In this document: positions 46,485-58,460 of the stretch, in pieces | How positions within the stretch are numbered: the first letter of the stretch is position 1 | How the letters are laid out: each line of letters opens with the position of its first letter | Assembly: GCA_032988165.1 (NCBI GenBank) | Contig: JANTQF010000040.1 | Coordinates: 115,835-179,834, forward strand | DNA length: 64,000 bases | From: Emmonsiellopsis sp. PD_33 | Lineage: Eukaryota; Ascomycota; Eurotiomycetes; Onygenales; Ajellomycetaceae | Reading direction: 5' to 3' | Position numbers and translations under genes: made by a program | Notes under the pieces: model-generated | The model's database searches: none | Told to the model about the DNA's origin: nothing | The model's input: the letters and a program-made list of their open reading frames with translations, nothing else

Positions 46485-48256
46485 CTACAGATGTGGCTGA
46501 GGCTGAGCAGCAACCAGCGCCTCCGTAGCCTTCTCGATGCGCGAGCCGAGGTCCGTGTTGATACGGGTGAACATGCCGTAAGTGGCCTTGCGGACTCTCT
46601 CCTGGGCACCGGACAAGTGACCAGAGACGTTGTTGACAAGGTTCTCTTGTTGGCCTGGCTGGCGGCCAAGGACTTGCCATAGAGCGGCGGGCTGGACGAA
46701 GTCCTCATCCGTAACAGGGATTTGTCTCGAAACAGCAGCACCTGTCCATTTCTCGTGTTCTTGGCTTGCCTTGACGGGCTTGAAGTCGAGTGGGCGGAAG
46801 GTCGATGGGTAATTGGGGTTGGCGCCGTAGTTGCCGTTGACTGCCATGGCACCGTCACGTTGGTATGGGTTGAAGGCTCGTAGGGGGCAGTTGACGGGGA
46901 TTTGCTGGTAGTTGACGCCCAGGCGGTGGCGGTGAGTATCTGGGTAGGAGAAGAGGCGGGACTGCAGCACTGGATCGGCAGAAGCCTCGACGCCGGGAAC
47001 CATATGGGATGGCGAGAAAGCGGCTTGCTCGATTTCAGCGAAATAGTTCTGGGGGTTCTTGTTGAGAGTGAAACGGCCAAAGCGGCGGAGGGGAACTTCT
47101 CCTTGTGGCCAGACCTTGGTCAAGTCAAAGACGTTCCAGCGGAACTTCTCTGCCTGCTCAGGGCTGAGAACCTGTACGTAGCAGGTCCATGACGGGAACT
47201 CGCCCCTCTCAATGGCTTTGAACAGGTCCTCGGTGTGCCAGTCTGGGTTCTCGGAAGCTAGCTTACCCGCCTCCTCGTTGGTGAAGGTCTTGTTGCCTTG
47301 GTCTGTCTTCAAGTGGATCTGGACATAATTGAAAGTGCCATCAGGCTTGATCCACTTATAGGTGTGTCCAGAATAGCCATTCATGTGGCGGTAAGAGTAA
47401 GGAGTGCCACGATCACTGAAGAGATGCATGACCTGATGCGCGGCTTCTTGATGGGTAGATAGATAATCCCAGAACATAGTGGCATCCTTAAGGTTGGTCT
47501 GTGGGTTTCTCTTCTGGGTGTGGATGAAGATAGGGAACTTGGACGGATCACGGAGGAAGAAGATTGGAGTGTTGTTGAAGACCCAATCCCAATTGCCCTC
47601 CTCGGTGTAAAATTTGAGGGAGAAGCCTCGAGGATCACGAGCACTGTCCGCAGAGCCCTTTTCTCCACCCACAGTGGAAAAGCGGGTGACAAGCTTTGTC
47701 TTCTTGCCCACGCCCTTGAGCATATCAATGGTAGTCTAGATTGCTAGAGTAAGCATTTGTCTTGGTCAAAATCCTACAGAATCGAGAGGATTACAATATC
47801 GCTGATGTCATCCAACACTTCGAACTCTCCGTAGGCTCCAGCACCTTTGGCGTGGACAACTCGCTCTGGAATCCGCTCGCGGTCGAAATGTGCGAGGAGG
47901 TCGATCAGGTGGAAGTCCTGGAGGAGCAGGGGACCGTTCTCCCCAACCCTCAGGGAGGACTCGGGGTCCATGACCTATTCAAGGAACAATAAGCATGACT
48001 GTTGCTATGTGCACCAGCGCATTGAAGGGCGGGGTGACCAACTGGGCAGCCATTGGAGGTGGTGTAGGTGGGGGTTTCCTTATAGCGATAGCTATCTAAC
48101 GAGCAGAAGAACAGACAGTTAGCTCATGGTTCGGAGTATCACAATAAAAATGGAAAAGATAAAATCAATAATAAATAAACAGAATAGCAGGCATATTATA
48201 ACATAACGGCCAAGCAAGAATTGATAGCACTTACCGAAGTTATCGTCAGCACCCAT
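46485..48256 (-). CDS. Monofunctional haem catalase, small-subunit type
   Basis: Four exons, 48256-48235, 48095-48043, 47974-47795 and 47735-46485, giving 501 residues. The donor after NGCP (gttggt) is weak but restores the family sequence NGCPV..RVGENGPLLLQDF. The catalytic His lies in ERVVHAKGAGAYG. Asn and Phe of the haem pocket lie in FYTEEGNWDWVFNNTPIFF, and the proximal Tyr is in RLFSYPDTHRHRLG. The length matches clade-3 small catalases, which convert hydrogen peroxide to water and oxygen. The C-terminus is QPQPHL rather than a canonical SKL tripeptide, so peroxisomal import is not assured. There is no signal peptide. A CCAAT motif lies about 600 bp upstream. It is a stress or housekeeping gene, not an obvious cluster member. 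Confidence 0.95.
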
Positions 48257-51200
48257 GATGGCGGTAGGGTATCGAGAAACAGCACTGGGTTCGAGAGAGG
48301 AGACAGAAGATGGTAGACGCCGCTAGCAGAGGGCGGATATCGATGGCCAAGACACAAAGCGAGATGGAGACAGCTCTTGGGATCGCGGGCACGAGGATGA
48401 GATGAGAGAAGTGAGGAGACGGCCCTGCGCAGAGAGGGGAAGCCGCCTATATATACGTCGCCGCGTATCGCCGCGTACTGGTATTTACGCGTAACATCGC
48501 GGGCGGGGCAGGCAGGGCCCAGCTGCGGGGGAAGGGGCCCAACAGAAGGTACCTGTGTCGCCTCGCCAGATTGCTGGGAACGGAGGTACCTGCGATGGCA
48601 ACCAGGTACCACGGCGCGATGGCTTGTATCCGCAGCTCCGTCTCTGGTGTGTCCACCGCAACTGAAAAATCCTAGTCGGGCTCATGGAACGCTTCTGATT
48701 TGCTTGCCCGCTTGGGCCAACCCGTTCTCCTTTCCTCTTCTTCTCAACACGCGAGGCGGATGCCGATGCTCCATGCCCCATCGCACCCGGCTGCTCACTC
48801 CTCGTAATTAGTTACTCCACACGGCGTTGACGTTGGATGCCGAACGCCGCCAATCAGCGGCCAGCCTAATCAGATTATTCGGCAGGCCATCGCCGACTCG
48901 ACACGCTGACTAACCCGGCCTGGCTAGATTCGGTATTACGCCGAACCACCGCTGTCCTTTCCTTGGGAGCATTGGGCGGTGGCGCGAATATAAACATCAT
49001 CGGACCAGCTGCTGCTTGCGGTGCTATGGGAACTGCAACATCCAGCCTGTCAATGGGGGTGTCAATGACTTCACATCCAAGGCTACGAAGGCGCTCTGCA
49101 CTCGGCGTTCCGGCATCCAAACAGCGGTAAATGTCAATCCAGCAGTTGGTTGGTAATTGGCAAGTGGCAATCGGAGCAGTTTTCACCTAACTCCATCGGG
49201 ATTTGGCAAGATGATGAATCCGCACATGGCCCAGTGCCGCACCCCTCATGAGCAACTGATACTAATAGAAGCAATATCTCAACACTCATAATGATTCTGC
49301 ACCCTCTTTCCGGCCTTTCAGGGGATGAAACATCTGACATCAATCACCTTCTCACCTCCCTACCAATTTCACTCGCTGTGGACGGCATTTACCCCTCCTT
49401 TTGCGTTCCACGTTGTCACAGATGTGAAGCGTCCCCCCACCATCCGTCCGTCTGTCTGCCAAGACGGACAGTTACCACCCTTGTAGAAGGTCTTTCTCGA
49501 ATAATACCCAACGGCTCCTGACTATCCATGCAGTACAGCGTGTTTAGTGGGGTCCAGGCCTCAATTACGCCATCAATACCATGCGGAGTGAAAGAGTCGA
49601 GAAGCATGGGATTGACTAATAAACTGTTAGGCTAACTGTTCCCCTCCCCCGCATCGGATATCGGAAAGTTCGGGATGTAATCGTCAGACAATCTCTATGA
49701 GAGAATGTAAATAAAAAGGATATTCACGGTGAAGCTACTAAGTCCAGGGCTGTGGCCAGGCTGCTATCAGATTTATTTCTTCTCGGTTTGTGAGATGGTT
49801 GACATCACTTATTGACTTGTGTGTGGTTTCAAATATGGTACCGCTACCGATTAGCATGTGCTGGAACTAGGATCAATCGCTTATGCAAGTTGGTCCCTAT
49901 CCCAGGATGAGATGGGGGATCTTGGGCCTACTTCACAATGCTATAAATGCCTGCTTGTTGATTGCTATGCTCATATTTGTACGTCTAAGATGGTGAACTA
50001 ACTAAGCGCCTCTTCAACAGAGGATGGACGGATATACCCACACTCTTGCCTTTTGGGAAAGCTGTCCGAGGGGCCCATTATGAACAAAAAAGATGGTTAT
50101 GGACATGGATCATCCATAACAATGCTAAATATATAGATCGAGACCGGATTCCCCTGAATAACATCAGCGAGATTATTCAATGCCTTTGACAAATACCATG
50201 ACAGATGGGTAAGTCTCACCCCCCCCATAATTTCCAATACTCCTAGAAATGATAGGCAATTATTGGAACATCTTTTTTCTTTGACAAACAACAAAAGTAC
50301 ATGTCCATCCTGCACCAGCATCCTCCCACGAATGCGCCATCCATCAAGTCGAAAAAGCCATCTAACGAAGCAATCGAATCTCAACGTTCCAAAGCCCACA
50401 TGAGCTCTTCCACCTTCACAAGCAACAAGACGGCAGGGATAGGACTCTCCGACAAACACCACACATACCGTCTTATTGGAGCTTTACAGCTGGCTAGAGC
50501 CGCCCGCAAGCCCCGCCCAACCCTTGCGCCGACAATATCAGTAGGAACGGGCGACGAAAACGACCACATGTACATATTGTTAAAACTCCCAAGCTTAAGT
50601 TAACTACCCAACCGGCTGTATGGGAGTGGCAAAACAATACTCATGACATCAGAACTCCCAAACGGATCAACTACATTCGAGGAATACCCCAAATAGGTCC
50701 ATTTTCCGTTGCATGTTCCAAGGTTTCTTAGATTGCCAGGGTTCTGCGGAGCAGAGTACATACACAGCTTGGGGAGTAAGTAGGGACACGGAGACAAGGT
50801 TCGGGCGGTTATTATGACGAGCAGACAATGAAGAATGGAAGATGGGATGGCCTGAGAACCTCGATATACAATTAATAGTCACAAAACACGCTGTGAAGCC
50901 GTATTCGAAGTCGCGATTGTTATGTTTATATTCTGCGCTTGGAGGGAGATAAAATAAACGGATACGAGATCTTGTCAGTGAGATAAAGCCGTGTGGAGAG
51001 TGGAGCTGGAGGTTTCCGCGCCGGAAGTCTTGGCGCGTGGCACGGGCTTTCTCTTGGAAGTTAACTTCAACCTCACCTCTCCCTCTCTCCTATTTCACGC
51101 ACACAAGGCCCAAGACGGCCCCATTGAGTTTCATTGCAAACCTACTTACTACTATCCTACTACCCTTAGCTTTCTACCACACTAGTACAGGCAAGAAACA

Positions 51201-52036
51201 CCCATCACTGGGCTTTTTGAGGGAGGGTGGTTAATGGTTCAAGTTTGGGACGACGGTGACGTTTCCGATATTTGCAGTGCCCAATATAGGTGCAATCCCG
51301 GTGGAAATATCTCCTTGGAAGTAAGCTTGCTAATGTTTGTTTCGAAGGCTCCGTCTGGGTCGGACTGAAGCTGTGTGCCAGCTTTGGTCGCCGCGATGGT
51401 GTTCATAGCGGTGGCAAGATGTGCCTTGATGCATCGGTTGATTTTCAAAAATGAAATTCGCCTTGCTATTTCGCAAAGACGGCAATAGGAGGGATTCATC
51501 AGTTGGAGTCTGAGAAACCCAAGACCACCGAGATTCAAAAGTCGGTGGAGCTCAGGAGGAATGCATGAGAATATTACCTCTTCTACAGCTCATCATTCTT
51601 GATGATATCATTCCGTTTTTTAATTTTATTTTTTTGGCCCAAGCTCCCTTTTATATTTTGTTTGGTCGGATCTTCCGGCTATACTTTTGGGCTGAATCCA
51701 CGAATGAGAAGGACGAGATGACCAGCTTCCCCACGTTGCTATAAACTCAGTTTTATCCAACCTGGGCTGGTCACAGCTACTTTCCTCTTCCGCCCCATTC
51801 AACTATGGTTGATGCCCGATATACTAATGTCTACCCTCGATGTAGCCCTAGGCCCCGGGCTTTTCACTTCTCTAGCAATGTATATATTCAGAGTTGCCGC
51901 CGGCTTCCTGCCCAAAAACATCTTCAGGCGACTTCTCCCTCCACAGATCTTTTGTCCTTTTTTTCCTTCCCCACTATAACACCAGAGCAACTAAGAAGCT
52001 GCGGATACAGGGGTACATGAGCACCATCCGCTCAAA
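48257..52036. other. Large divergent intergenic region, catalase / hexose transporter
   Basis: 3.8 kb between divergent start codons. Open frames reach 138 codons (48,612-48,196, overlapping the catalase 5' end) but show no domain; 50,301-50,603 and 51,538-51,239 are likewise unrecognised. Pyrimidine-rich stretches near 51,060-51,180 and 51,770-51,990 look like fungal promoter tracts. I cannot exclude a non-coding transcript or a fast-evolving small gene. Confidence 0.4.
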
Positions 52037-54444
52037 ATGTATCAGATTAGGAACATATACATGATCGCGGCCGTCGCCGTCATTGGCGGCGGCCTTTTCG
52101 GCTTCGACATCAGCTCCATGTCTGCGATGTGAGTATGATTATTCATTAATACAATGCCAATCCTGGTCTATGGAACGTTTAGAACTAATATCTAGAATAG
52201 TATCTCAACTCAGGCATATCTTTGCTATTTCAACCAGGGACCAAATTACTGGGGCGTGATAACCCCTGACAATCCGAAAGGTCATTGCAGCGGTCCTAGC
52301 CCATCCACCCAGGGTGGTATTACTGCTGCAATGCCTGGTGGTTCCTGGGTTGGTGCTCTCGTATCTGGGTTTCTCTCCGATATATTTGGCCGCAAGAAGT
52401 CAATCCAAATTGGCGCGCTCATTTGGTAAGAACGCCCACGAGTCTTCGCACCCCTGCCGATCCCAATGCTCATGCCTTCCTATTCTAGGATTATTGGATC
52501 TGTCATCACTGCTGCCTCTCAGAATATTGCAATGCTCATCGTCGGACGACTGATTAACGGAATTTCAGTCGGTATTTGTTCCGCACAGGTTCCGGTTTAC
52601 ATTTCTGAGCTTGCACCACCCTCGAAACGGGGTAGGCTTGTCGGAATGCAGCAGTGGGCAATAACATATGGTGAGTATTCGCCTTTTGTTTTACTACAGT
52701 GCCATATAAAGAGTTTGAAACCCCCCTCCGCGCTAGTTCCAAAGCAGTATGGAACGATTCATTTAACATGCAATATAGAGTTGCATGCTATTTGTTTCCA
52801 TGGGGACAATTCATTTGGCCTCTAAACTGTGACCTGACCATACTACTTTAAATCTAGCATGGTAGGGGGGGGGGTTCAAACTCTTTACATGGCACTGTAC
52901 AAGTCACCTTCGAATATTAGATAAATGGCTAACATGTCTGGCGAAAAGGTATCCTAATCATGTTTTATATGTCATATGGGTGCAGCTTTATCGGGAAGCC
53001 CAAATCGCCAAACGCATTCAGAACGCCATGGGCACTTCAGATGATCCCAGCGATTCTTCTCTTTTTCGCATTGCTTTTTATGCCCGAGTCTCCCCGCTGG
53101 CTCGGAAGGAAGGGCCGTTGGAATGAAGCTCGCGAAATCATTGCTGGAACCCATGCCAAAGGAGACCCAAACCATCGTCTCGTCCAGGCTGAGCTTGACG
53201 AAATCAAATCTTTTATTGATGTAGAAGAAAAAAATGCTGCAGGGTATGTACCGTCGATCCTTTTTTTTCTTGTTCCACCATAACATGCTAACATACCTAA
53301 CTCTGTATCCAGTTATTTGGACCTCTTCAAAAAAGATATGATTTTCCGAACACATGTGGGCGTGTTCACACAAATTTGGAGTCAACTGACCGGAATGAAC
53401 GTGATGATGTATTATGTATGCCTAGGTTTATTCCTTTGCTCAAACAGCCTGGCCCTTTTCGCTTTTCCTGACATTATATACCACTCTGTTGCTAACTTTA
53501 TTCAGATCACCTACGTTTTCGCTATGGCTGGTTTGAAGGGAAATAACCTCCTTGTCTCATCATCTATCCAATTCATCATAAGTATGCAAAACTGACCCTG
53601 TGCCATGCGTATCGCCTACTCATATTTATATAGATGTCGTCATGACCGTACCTGCTCTCATCTGGGTGGATAGATGGGGTCGCCGCAACACCCTTCTTGC
53701 CGGTGGCGTGCTGATGTGTACATTCATGTTCGCTACTGGTGGTATCATGGGAGCAAATGGCCACCATGTGCCCGAAGGTATCGACGGCGTTAAGGCGGCT
53801 TCGTGGTCTGTGAATTCCGGAGCCCCTGCTAAAGCCGTTGTTGCATGCACCTACTTGTTCGTTGCGTCTTTCGCGCCCACTTGGGGCCCCGTCTCCTGGA
53901 TCTACCCACCTGAGCTCTATCCCCGCCGCTACCGTTCGAAAGCGGTGTCGCTCTGTACTTCGTCCAATTGGATCTTCAACTTTGCCCTCTCTTACTTCGT
54001 TCCTCCGTCTTTTGAAAACATCCAGTGGAGAACATACATGCGTGAGTCATCCTTCCTTCCTGCATCTGGCATCCTATTTTATTCACCCTACTGCCCAAGC
54101 TATGGTATTTCGGATATACTGACCACCTCCTCCTATTTATAGTCTTCGGGGTCTTCTGCGCGGCCATGACCCTACACGTCTTCCTTGCCTTCCCTGAAAC
54201 AGCCGGAAAGTCCCTCGAAGCTGTTGAAGAAATGTTCTTGAGCGACACCAAAGCCTGGAATACACACGTCAGCACCAAGGAACTCAAAGCCTTCGAGCGT
54301 GGTGATATCGAGGAAGCCAAACACGCTTTCTCTCATATCCCACGATCGGGGAATCGCAATGCACCAAAGCAGTCTCCCCGCTCTTCCGGTGGCGATAACA
54401 ATCGGTCACCGTCAGGGGACGGTGTGCTGCAGCAGACGACCTAA
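52037..54444 (+). CDS. MFS hexose transporter (eight exons)
   Basis: Exons are 52037-52128, 52201-52425, 52489-52670, 52949-53243, 53313-53415, 53506-53581, 53634-54041 and 54143-54444. All phases agree and give 560 residues. Motifs in order are GGGLFGFDISSMSAM (helix 1), GSWVGALVSGFLSDIFGRKK (loop 2-3), GRLINGISVGICSAQVPVYISE, PESPRWLGRKGR (central loop) and GVFTQIWSQLTGMNVMMYY (helix 7 QQxxGxN region). These are followed by VDRWGRRNTL, WIYPPELYPRRYR and FPETAGKSLEAVEEMF. This is the sugar porter signature, so proton-coupled monosaccharide import at the plasma membrane is likely. The C-terminal tail is cytosolic, Ser- and Pro-rich. Intron 3 is 278 bp, four times the others, because it contains a MITE. 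Confidence 0.94.
52697..52897. mobile_element. 201-bp MITE with about 40-bp inverted ends, inside an intron
   Basis: The ends CAGTGCCAT..AAAGAGTTTGAA and their inverted copy pair over about 40 bp with a few mismatches and a variable C/G run. Both sides are flanked by TA (52,695-52,696 and 52,898-52,899). A TA duplication and CAGTG termini suggest a Tc1/mariner-derived MITE. It carries no coding sequence. It lies wholly within intron 3 of the hexose transporter, so the coding frame is intact, and the transcript should fold into a long hairpin. Confidence 0.85.
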
Positions 54445-56737
54445 CTTGCACTTTCTCGGAAACTGGGCATTGCTATTTAGTTCCCCCATATCCACCCACG
54501 GGCTTACTACTTAGCTTCCCCCATTGAAGGCCTTTTATAAACCCCATCAGGATGTAGTCTGTTAATGGGTTGGAAAAAACTAATAATTCTTAATCTAATG
54601 TTTTCGGATATCAGCACTTCCTTTCTTCCTACTAACCGCTTTTGTTTTTTTACTCATGCGGCCAATACGGAGATCAAATCAGGAAGCGGCTAGGGCAAGT
54701 GATCCCATTCTATGTTCTTGTCGTTCGTCTCAGATTCAGTTTCAGTTTCAGTTTCTGCCGTTGCTAGTTAACTTTTTTGCAAAATTCCCGAGCGAGCCAA
54801 AAAGCAATTTTTAGCGCATCAAAGGGAAATGAAAAAAGGTACAAAGGAGAAAGGGGGGGAGAGAAAGAAAAATGAAAAGGAAAGTGGCCATAATGCAATC
54901 AAGCTGAAGGAGCAGGAGAAACAGGTATAGACTGTCTATATCTACTTCCCAAGAATCAGGGGACGAAAAGCGTTAACAGGAGGTAGGCAAGGCGTTTGTT
55001 TTATGTTATTAATAACTTAATTAGGATGGTTGCGTATGTGGGTGGGCAAATTCTTTCGATATCTTCTTCCAGCTTCCTTTATCTTTTTGAGGAGGTGAAA
55101 AAGGGATTTCAAGCATGGGCAATACATACGTAGCTTTCGATAGTTTACTAATTCTATTTTTCTATATAAAATTCAATATCTAACTACATACATACATTCA
55201 TGTACACACTGAAGAGAGAGTGAAGTAAGTGTGTGTATGAGTGCTCACTATAGTTGTAAACTACCGTAAGTTAAAGTATTATCATATCTAGCTATTATCC
55301 TTCCCCCCCCCCACTATAACCCCTAGTTAATCCCATTTTGTGAGAGGAATGCCGAATCCCATCCACGGAGTCCATTTCCGACGCAACCCCCCTAACAGCT
55401 AGGCAATATTAACTACTATGCAACAATTTCGCCACAAAATCCTCCCATAGCATCATCTACGTTATAGTGACTCTCAGATGTGATTATATACCATTTGTCT
55501 CCCTCTCACAAAACAAGAAAACCCAGTGGCAAAAAAAAACACATTCAGACGTCAGAACTGACACCAACCTTCAACAATTTCCACCCAGCTACTGCTTGCT
55601 GCCACTGCCAATGCCCGCGCTCTCCGGCTAGTTGCTATCCCAAGGAAGCTTATATAGTATGTATATGGGGTACATGTAACAAGTAGAATCCCTAGCACAC
55701 GCCGACGCACGTCGCCATCGCCATCGCCGGGAGTAGGGGGGATATTGTACTAACACCATCAATCATGTTCAGCACCTCCCTCCTGGCCCATCCTCCTAAT
55801 AATACAGCGTCTCCCACACCCACCAAAAAACAAAAGCTTACCAGCTGGAGTTAGCTGTCGCCTGGTTCGTTCCGGGTTTGTGTAGTGGGGACGACGGTAC
55901 TAGTTGGTGGAATTCGAATTTGGCGATCGTCCGCATCGTCGACTATTGATTGAGTCGACGATTAGGGCAGCGATTTTCCGCTTAAGTAGCCTGTGGTGGG
56001 GTGGGGAGAACGGGAAGAAGAGCATGAGGAGGTATATCTATGGGTTTGGTGGCTAGTATCTTCATGTACTCGCTCCTTTCACGATTCGAATCGTGTCTAG
56101 CCGATTGTTTGATGCGGAGTATCATATAGCTCTCGCTGAGGCGACTATGTCTAGGAATTCAGACGGTAGGATTGTCGGAGGCGATGAGAGGCCTGAGGAG
56201 GAAAAGGGAGGAACGTCTATAGGTTTGATATCGCCAATGCGAGAATTTTAGAAGGACTCTGTTCATTCGGGTGGGAGAATTGTCCGGCCCCGGCACCTAG
56301 ATGATGGGAGAATCTCTTCCTTTCCTTCGGGTTTGTTTTTAATCTGGCATCCAGGTGGGCTTGTTTGTAGCCTGGGGGTTGTAATGGTTAACAAGGGGTT
56401 AGTTAATATGAAGGCAGAAGAAGGCCGTGAGAGGGAGTCGTGCAATTTCAATGCCTTGGACAGTGTCAGTAGGCCGAAAGTTATGGTCGTCCATCCACCC
56501 GCTGAATCAATAATGTTATTAATCTTGGAGATATTTCGGAAACCCTTTATTACAACCAACCTGAAGCCCAGCCTCCCCAGTCCATCTATATATCTTTTCT
56601 AACGGAATGCAAGCATAGGACAAAATATAAAGAGAATAAAACGGTTGATCATGTACTATTAGGATTTTTGTATTGCTCTAGCAAATAGGTATCGAAAAGA
56701 AGTGTTCCACCGGGATCGTATAGAAAGAAGTTCGTAT
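54445..56737. other. Convergent intergenic region, hexose transporter / ARL1
   Basis: 2.3 kb between converging genes. It contains short repeats TTTCAG/TTCAGT at about 54,727-54,753, a C run near 55,308 and a perfect 16-bp palindrome CACGATTCGAATCGTG at 56,080-56,095. The frame at 56,263-56,559 has no domain. No RNA gene was recognised. Confidence 0.4.
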
Positions 56738-57638
56738 TTAAGAATTCTCTGACTGGACCGTTTGCTATAAAAATAAGATCAGTCAGTTAACAATGAAAAC
56801 ATTGCCCTATGCTGTAAAACCAGCATATTCCAAACAAAAGTTAAAGGCCAGTACTTACCACCAACCAGTCCATTCCCTCATCGATACCCTTCCCATCAAT
56901 GGCAGAGCAAGCCACTATACTCCAGTTCCGGTCCCGCAATTCGCCCAACTTCAACGCCTCGGAGATTTCCCCCGCACCCTTGGCGCCAGGCTGGTCCTGC
57001 TTGTTGGCAAAGACCAGCAGGGCCGCATCACGCAGCTCCTCTTCGTTGAGCATTGCTGCAAGCTCATCTGACGCGGTCCCTAACCGCTCAATATCCGTGG
57101 AATCGATGACGAATATCACTGCTGCTGTGTTTGCGTAGTAACATCTCCAGTACGGCCGTATCGATGTCTGACCGCCCAGATCCTGTTTGTTCCTCCCGTC
57201 AGATTCGTTATCCTTTCGATGCTTCATGAAATGAGAGGGGCGCATAGGACTGTGATAACGTACCCAGACGTTAAAATTTAGGTTTTTATATGTGACAGAT
57301 TCGACGTTGAAGCCGATTGTGGGGATGGTTGTGACGACCTCACCGATCTAGTAGGAGAAAACAAGAGACTGTTAGTCATGTTCGCTATTATGGGTCTATA
57401 CTGGGGATATGTATCTGTCACACACCTTTAATCGGTAAAGTAGAGTGGTTTTGCCGGCATTGTCCTGCAGAAATAAGCCCAAGTAGTCAGCACTTGATAT
57501 TCCCCATTGGCCGAAGATGCCGAATGCGGCCAGCGGAGGGAGGGCCCTGGGGAAACAAACAAGACCCAAAATGAGGATTCGTATCTCCTTCTTCGTCCAA
57601 AAAAGGCCAGATAGGATCCTCGATATCGATCCACCCAT
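56738..57638 (-). CDS. ARL1: ADP-ribosylation factor-like GTPase ARL1
   Basis: Five exons, 57638-57561, 57464-57426, 57347-57264, 57182-56859 and 56764-56738, giving 183 residues, the ARL1 length. The last exon encodes only eight residues and the stop (QTVQSENS). Gly2 is a myristoylation site (MGGSIS). The GTPase boxes are all present: LGLDNAGKTT, PTIGFNVE, WDLGGQTSIRPYWRCYY, FANKQDQPGA and CSAIDGKG. The WDLGGQTSIRPYWRCYY and EEELRDAALLVFANKQDQ runs are characteristic of ARL1 rather than ARF1. ARL1 recruits GRIP-domain golgins to the trans-Golgi and governs vesicle tethering. It is divergent from ARP8. Confidence 0.94.
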
Positions 57639-58460
57639 GATTATAGAGGTATATAAAAGCCCAAAGATGGCGGAAACAGAGAGTTAGGTGCGGATTGGTA
57701 AGCTAGGATTGGCTGTGCGCCGTCCAAGATTTCGTAGGGGAAGAAAAGCAGAAGTACTGAAGATAGCTGCAGTCTTCCAGAGACGCAGACGGACGAGATG
57801 CGGCGTAAAAAATGGCCAGACGGAAGTTGAGGCGGTGGTTATGTGTAGGTGTCTGTAGGCCGAAACGATGAAAAATACGGCGTGTGGAGAACACCCGCAC
57901 CGGACTGCAAGGCCTCGAGCACGCGGACGAGGTGGTATTAAACGAGGAGACGGCGAAGAGAAGGGCGCAATGCGGGCAGCAGTATAGGCCAGCGGGTGGT
58001 GAGATGAGGACGGGGTGAGGTTGGAACTGGGAGCTGGCCAGAGTTGGGTGTGGCGCTTTCTTTGCGGCTCTGCGTGATGCTTGGCCCAGCAACAACCTCC
58101 GATTGATTCAGTCCTGCTTGTCTCTTCGTCCACCCAACATCGCCCCGCCAGGAGACAGATAGGCCCTGATTGCAGTGAATGTTCAGATAACCGCGAAGTA
58201 CTCTGCCAATTCCCGCCGCAGCCCGAGATCACCCTCCTTGATTCTCCGCAAAGCTTGTCTCCGTACAGTGCCCAGTGCAGCAGATATTGCGCCGTTGTGT
58301 CCCCGGCCTTACTTTACCTCCCATATTCGACAAAGACTGTTCCTGTCTGATACCTATCTATTGGGCCTTCCGCCTCGCGCTCTTTGCGCTGTTGTTGCAT
58401 TCCAACCCGCCGCAAGCCCAATCTAAACCCCAGCACGCGCGGGGACGCCCATCGACCAAG
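57639..58460. promoter_or_regulatory. Bidirectional promoter, ARL1 / ARP8
   Basis: 822 bp between divergent starts of two housekeeping genes. Overlapping GC-rich frames at 57,684-58,232 (minus) and 58,081-58,550 (plus) have no domain and are taken as non-coding or 5' UTR. Confidence 0.5.

Noticed and set aside
56080..56095. Perfect palindrome CACGATTCGAATCGTG resembling a tRNA B box
   Set aside because: Arm lengths do not fit a T-arm, and no acceptor stem or A box was found around it.
57684..58232. 182-codon minus-strand frame upstream of ARL1
   Set aside because: It overlaps other GC-rich frames in the shared ARL1/ARP8 promoter and shows no domain.
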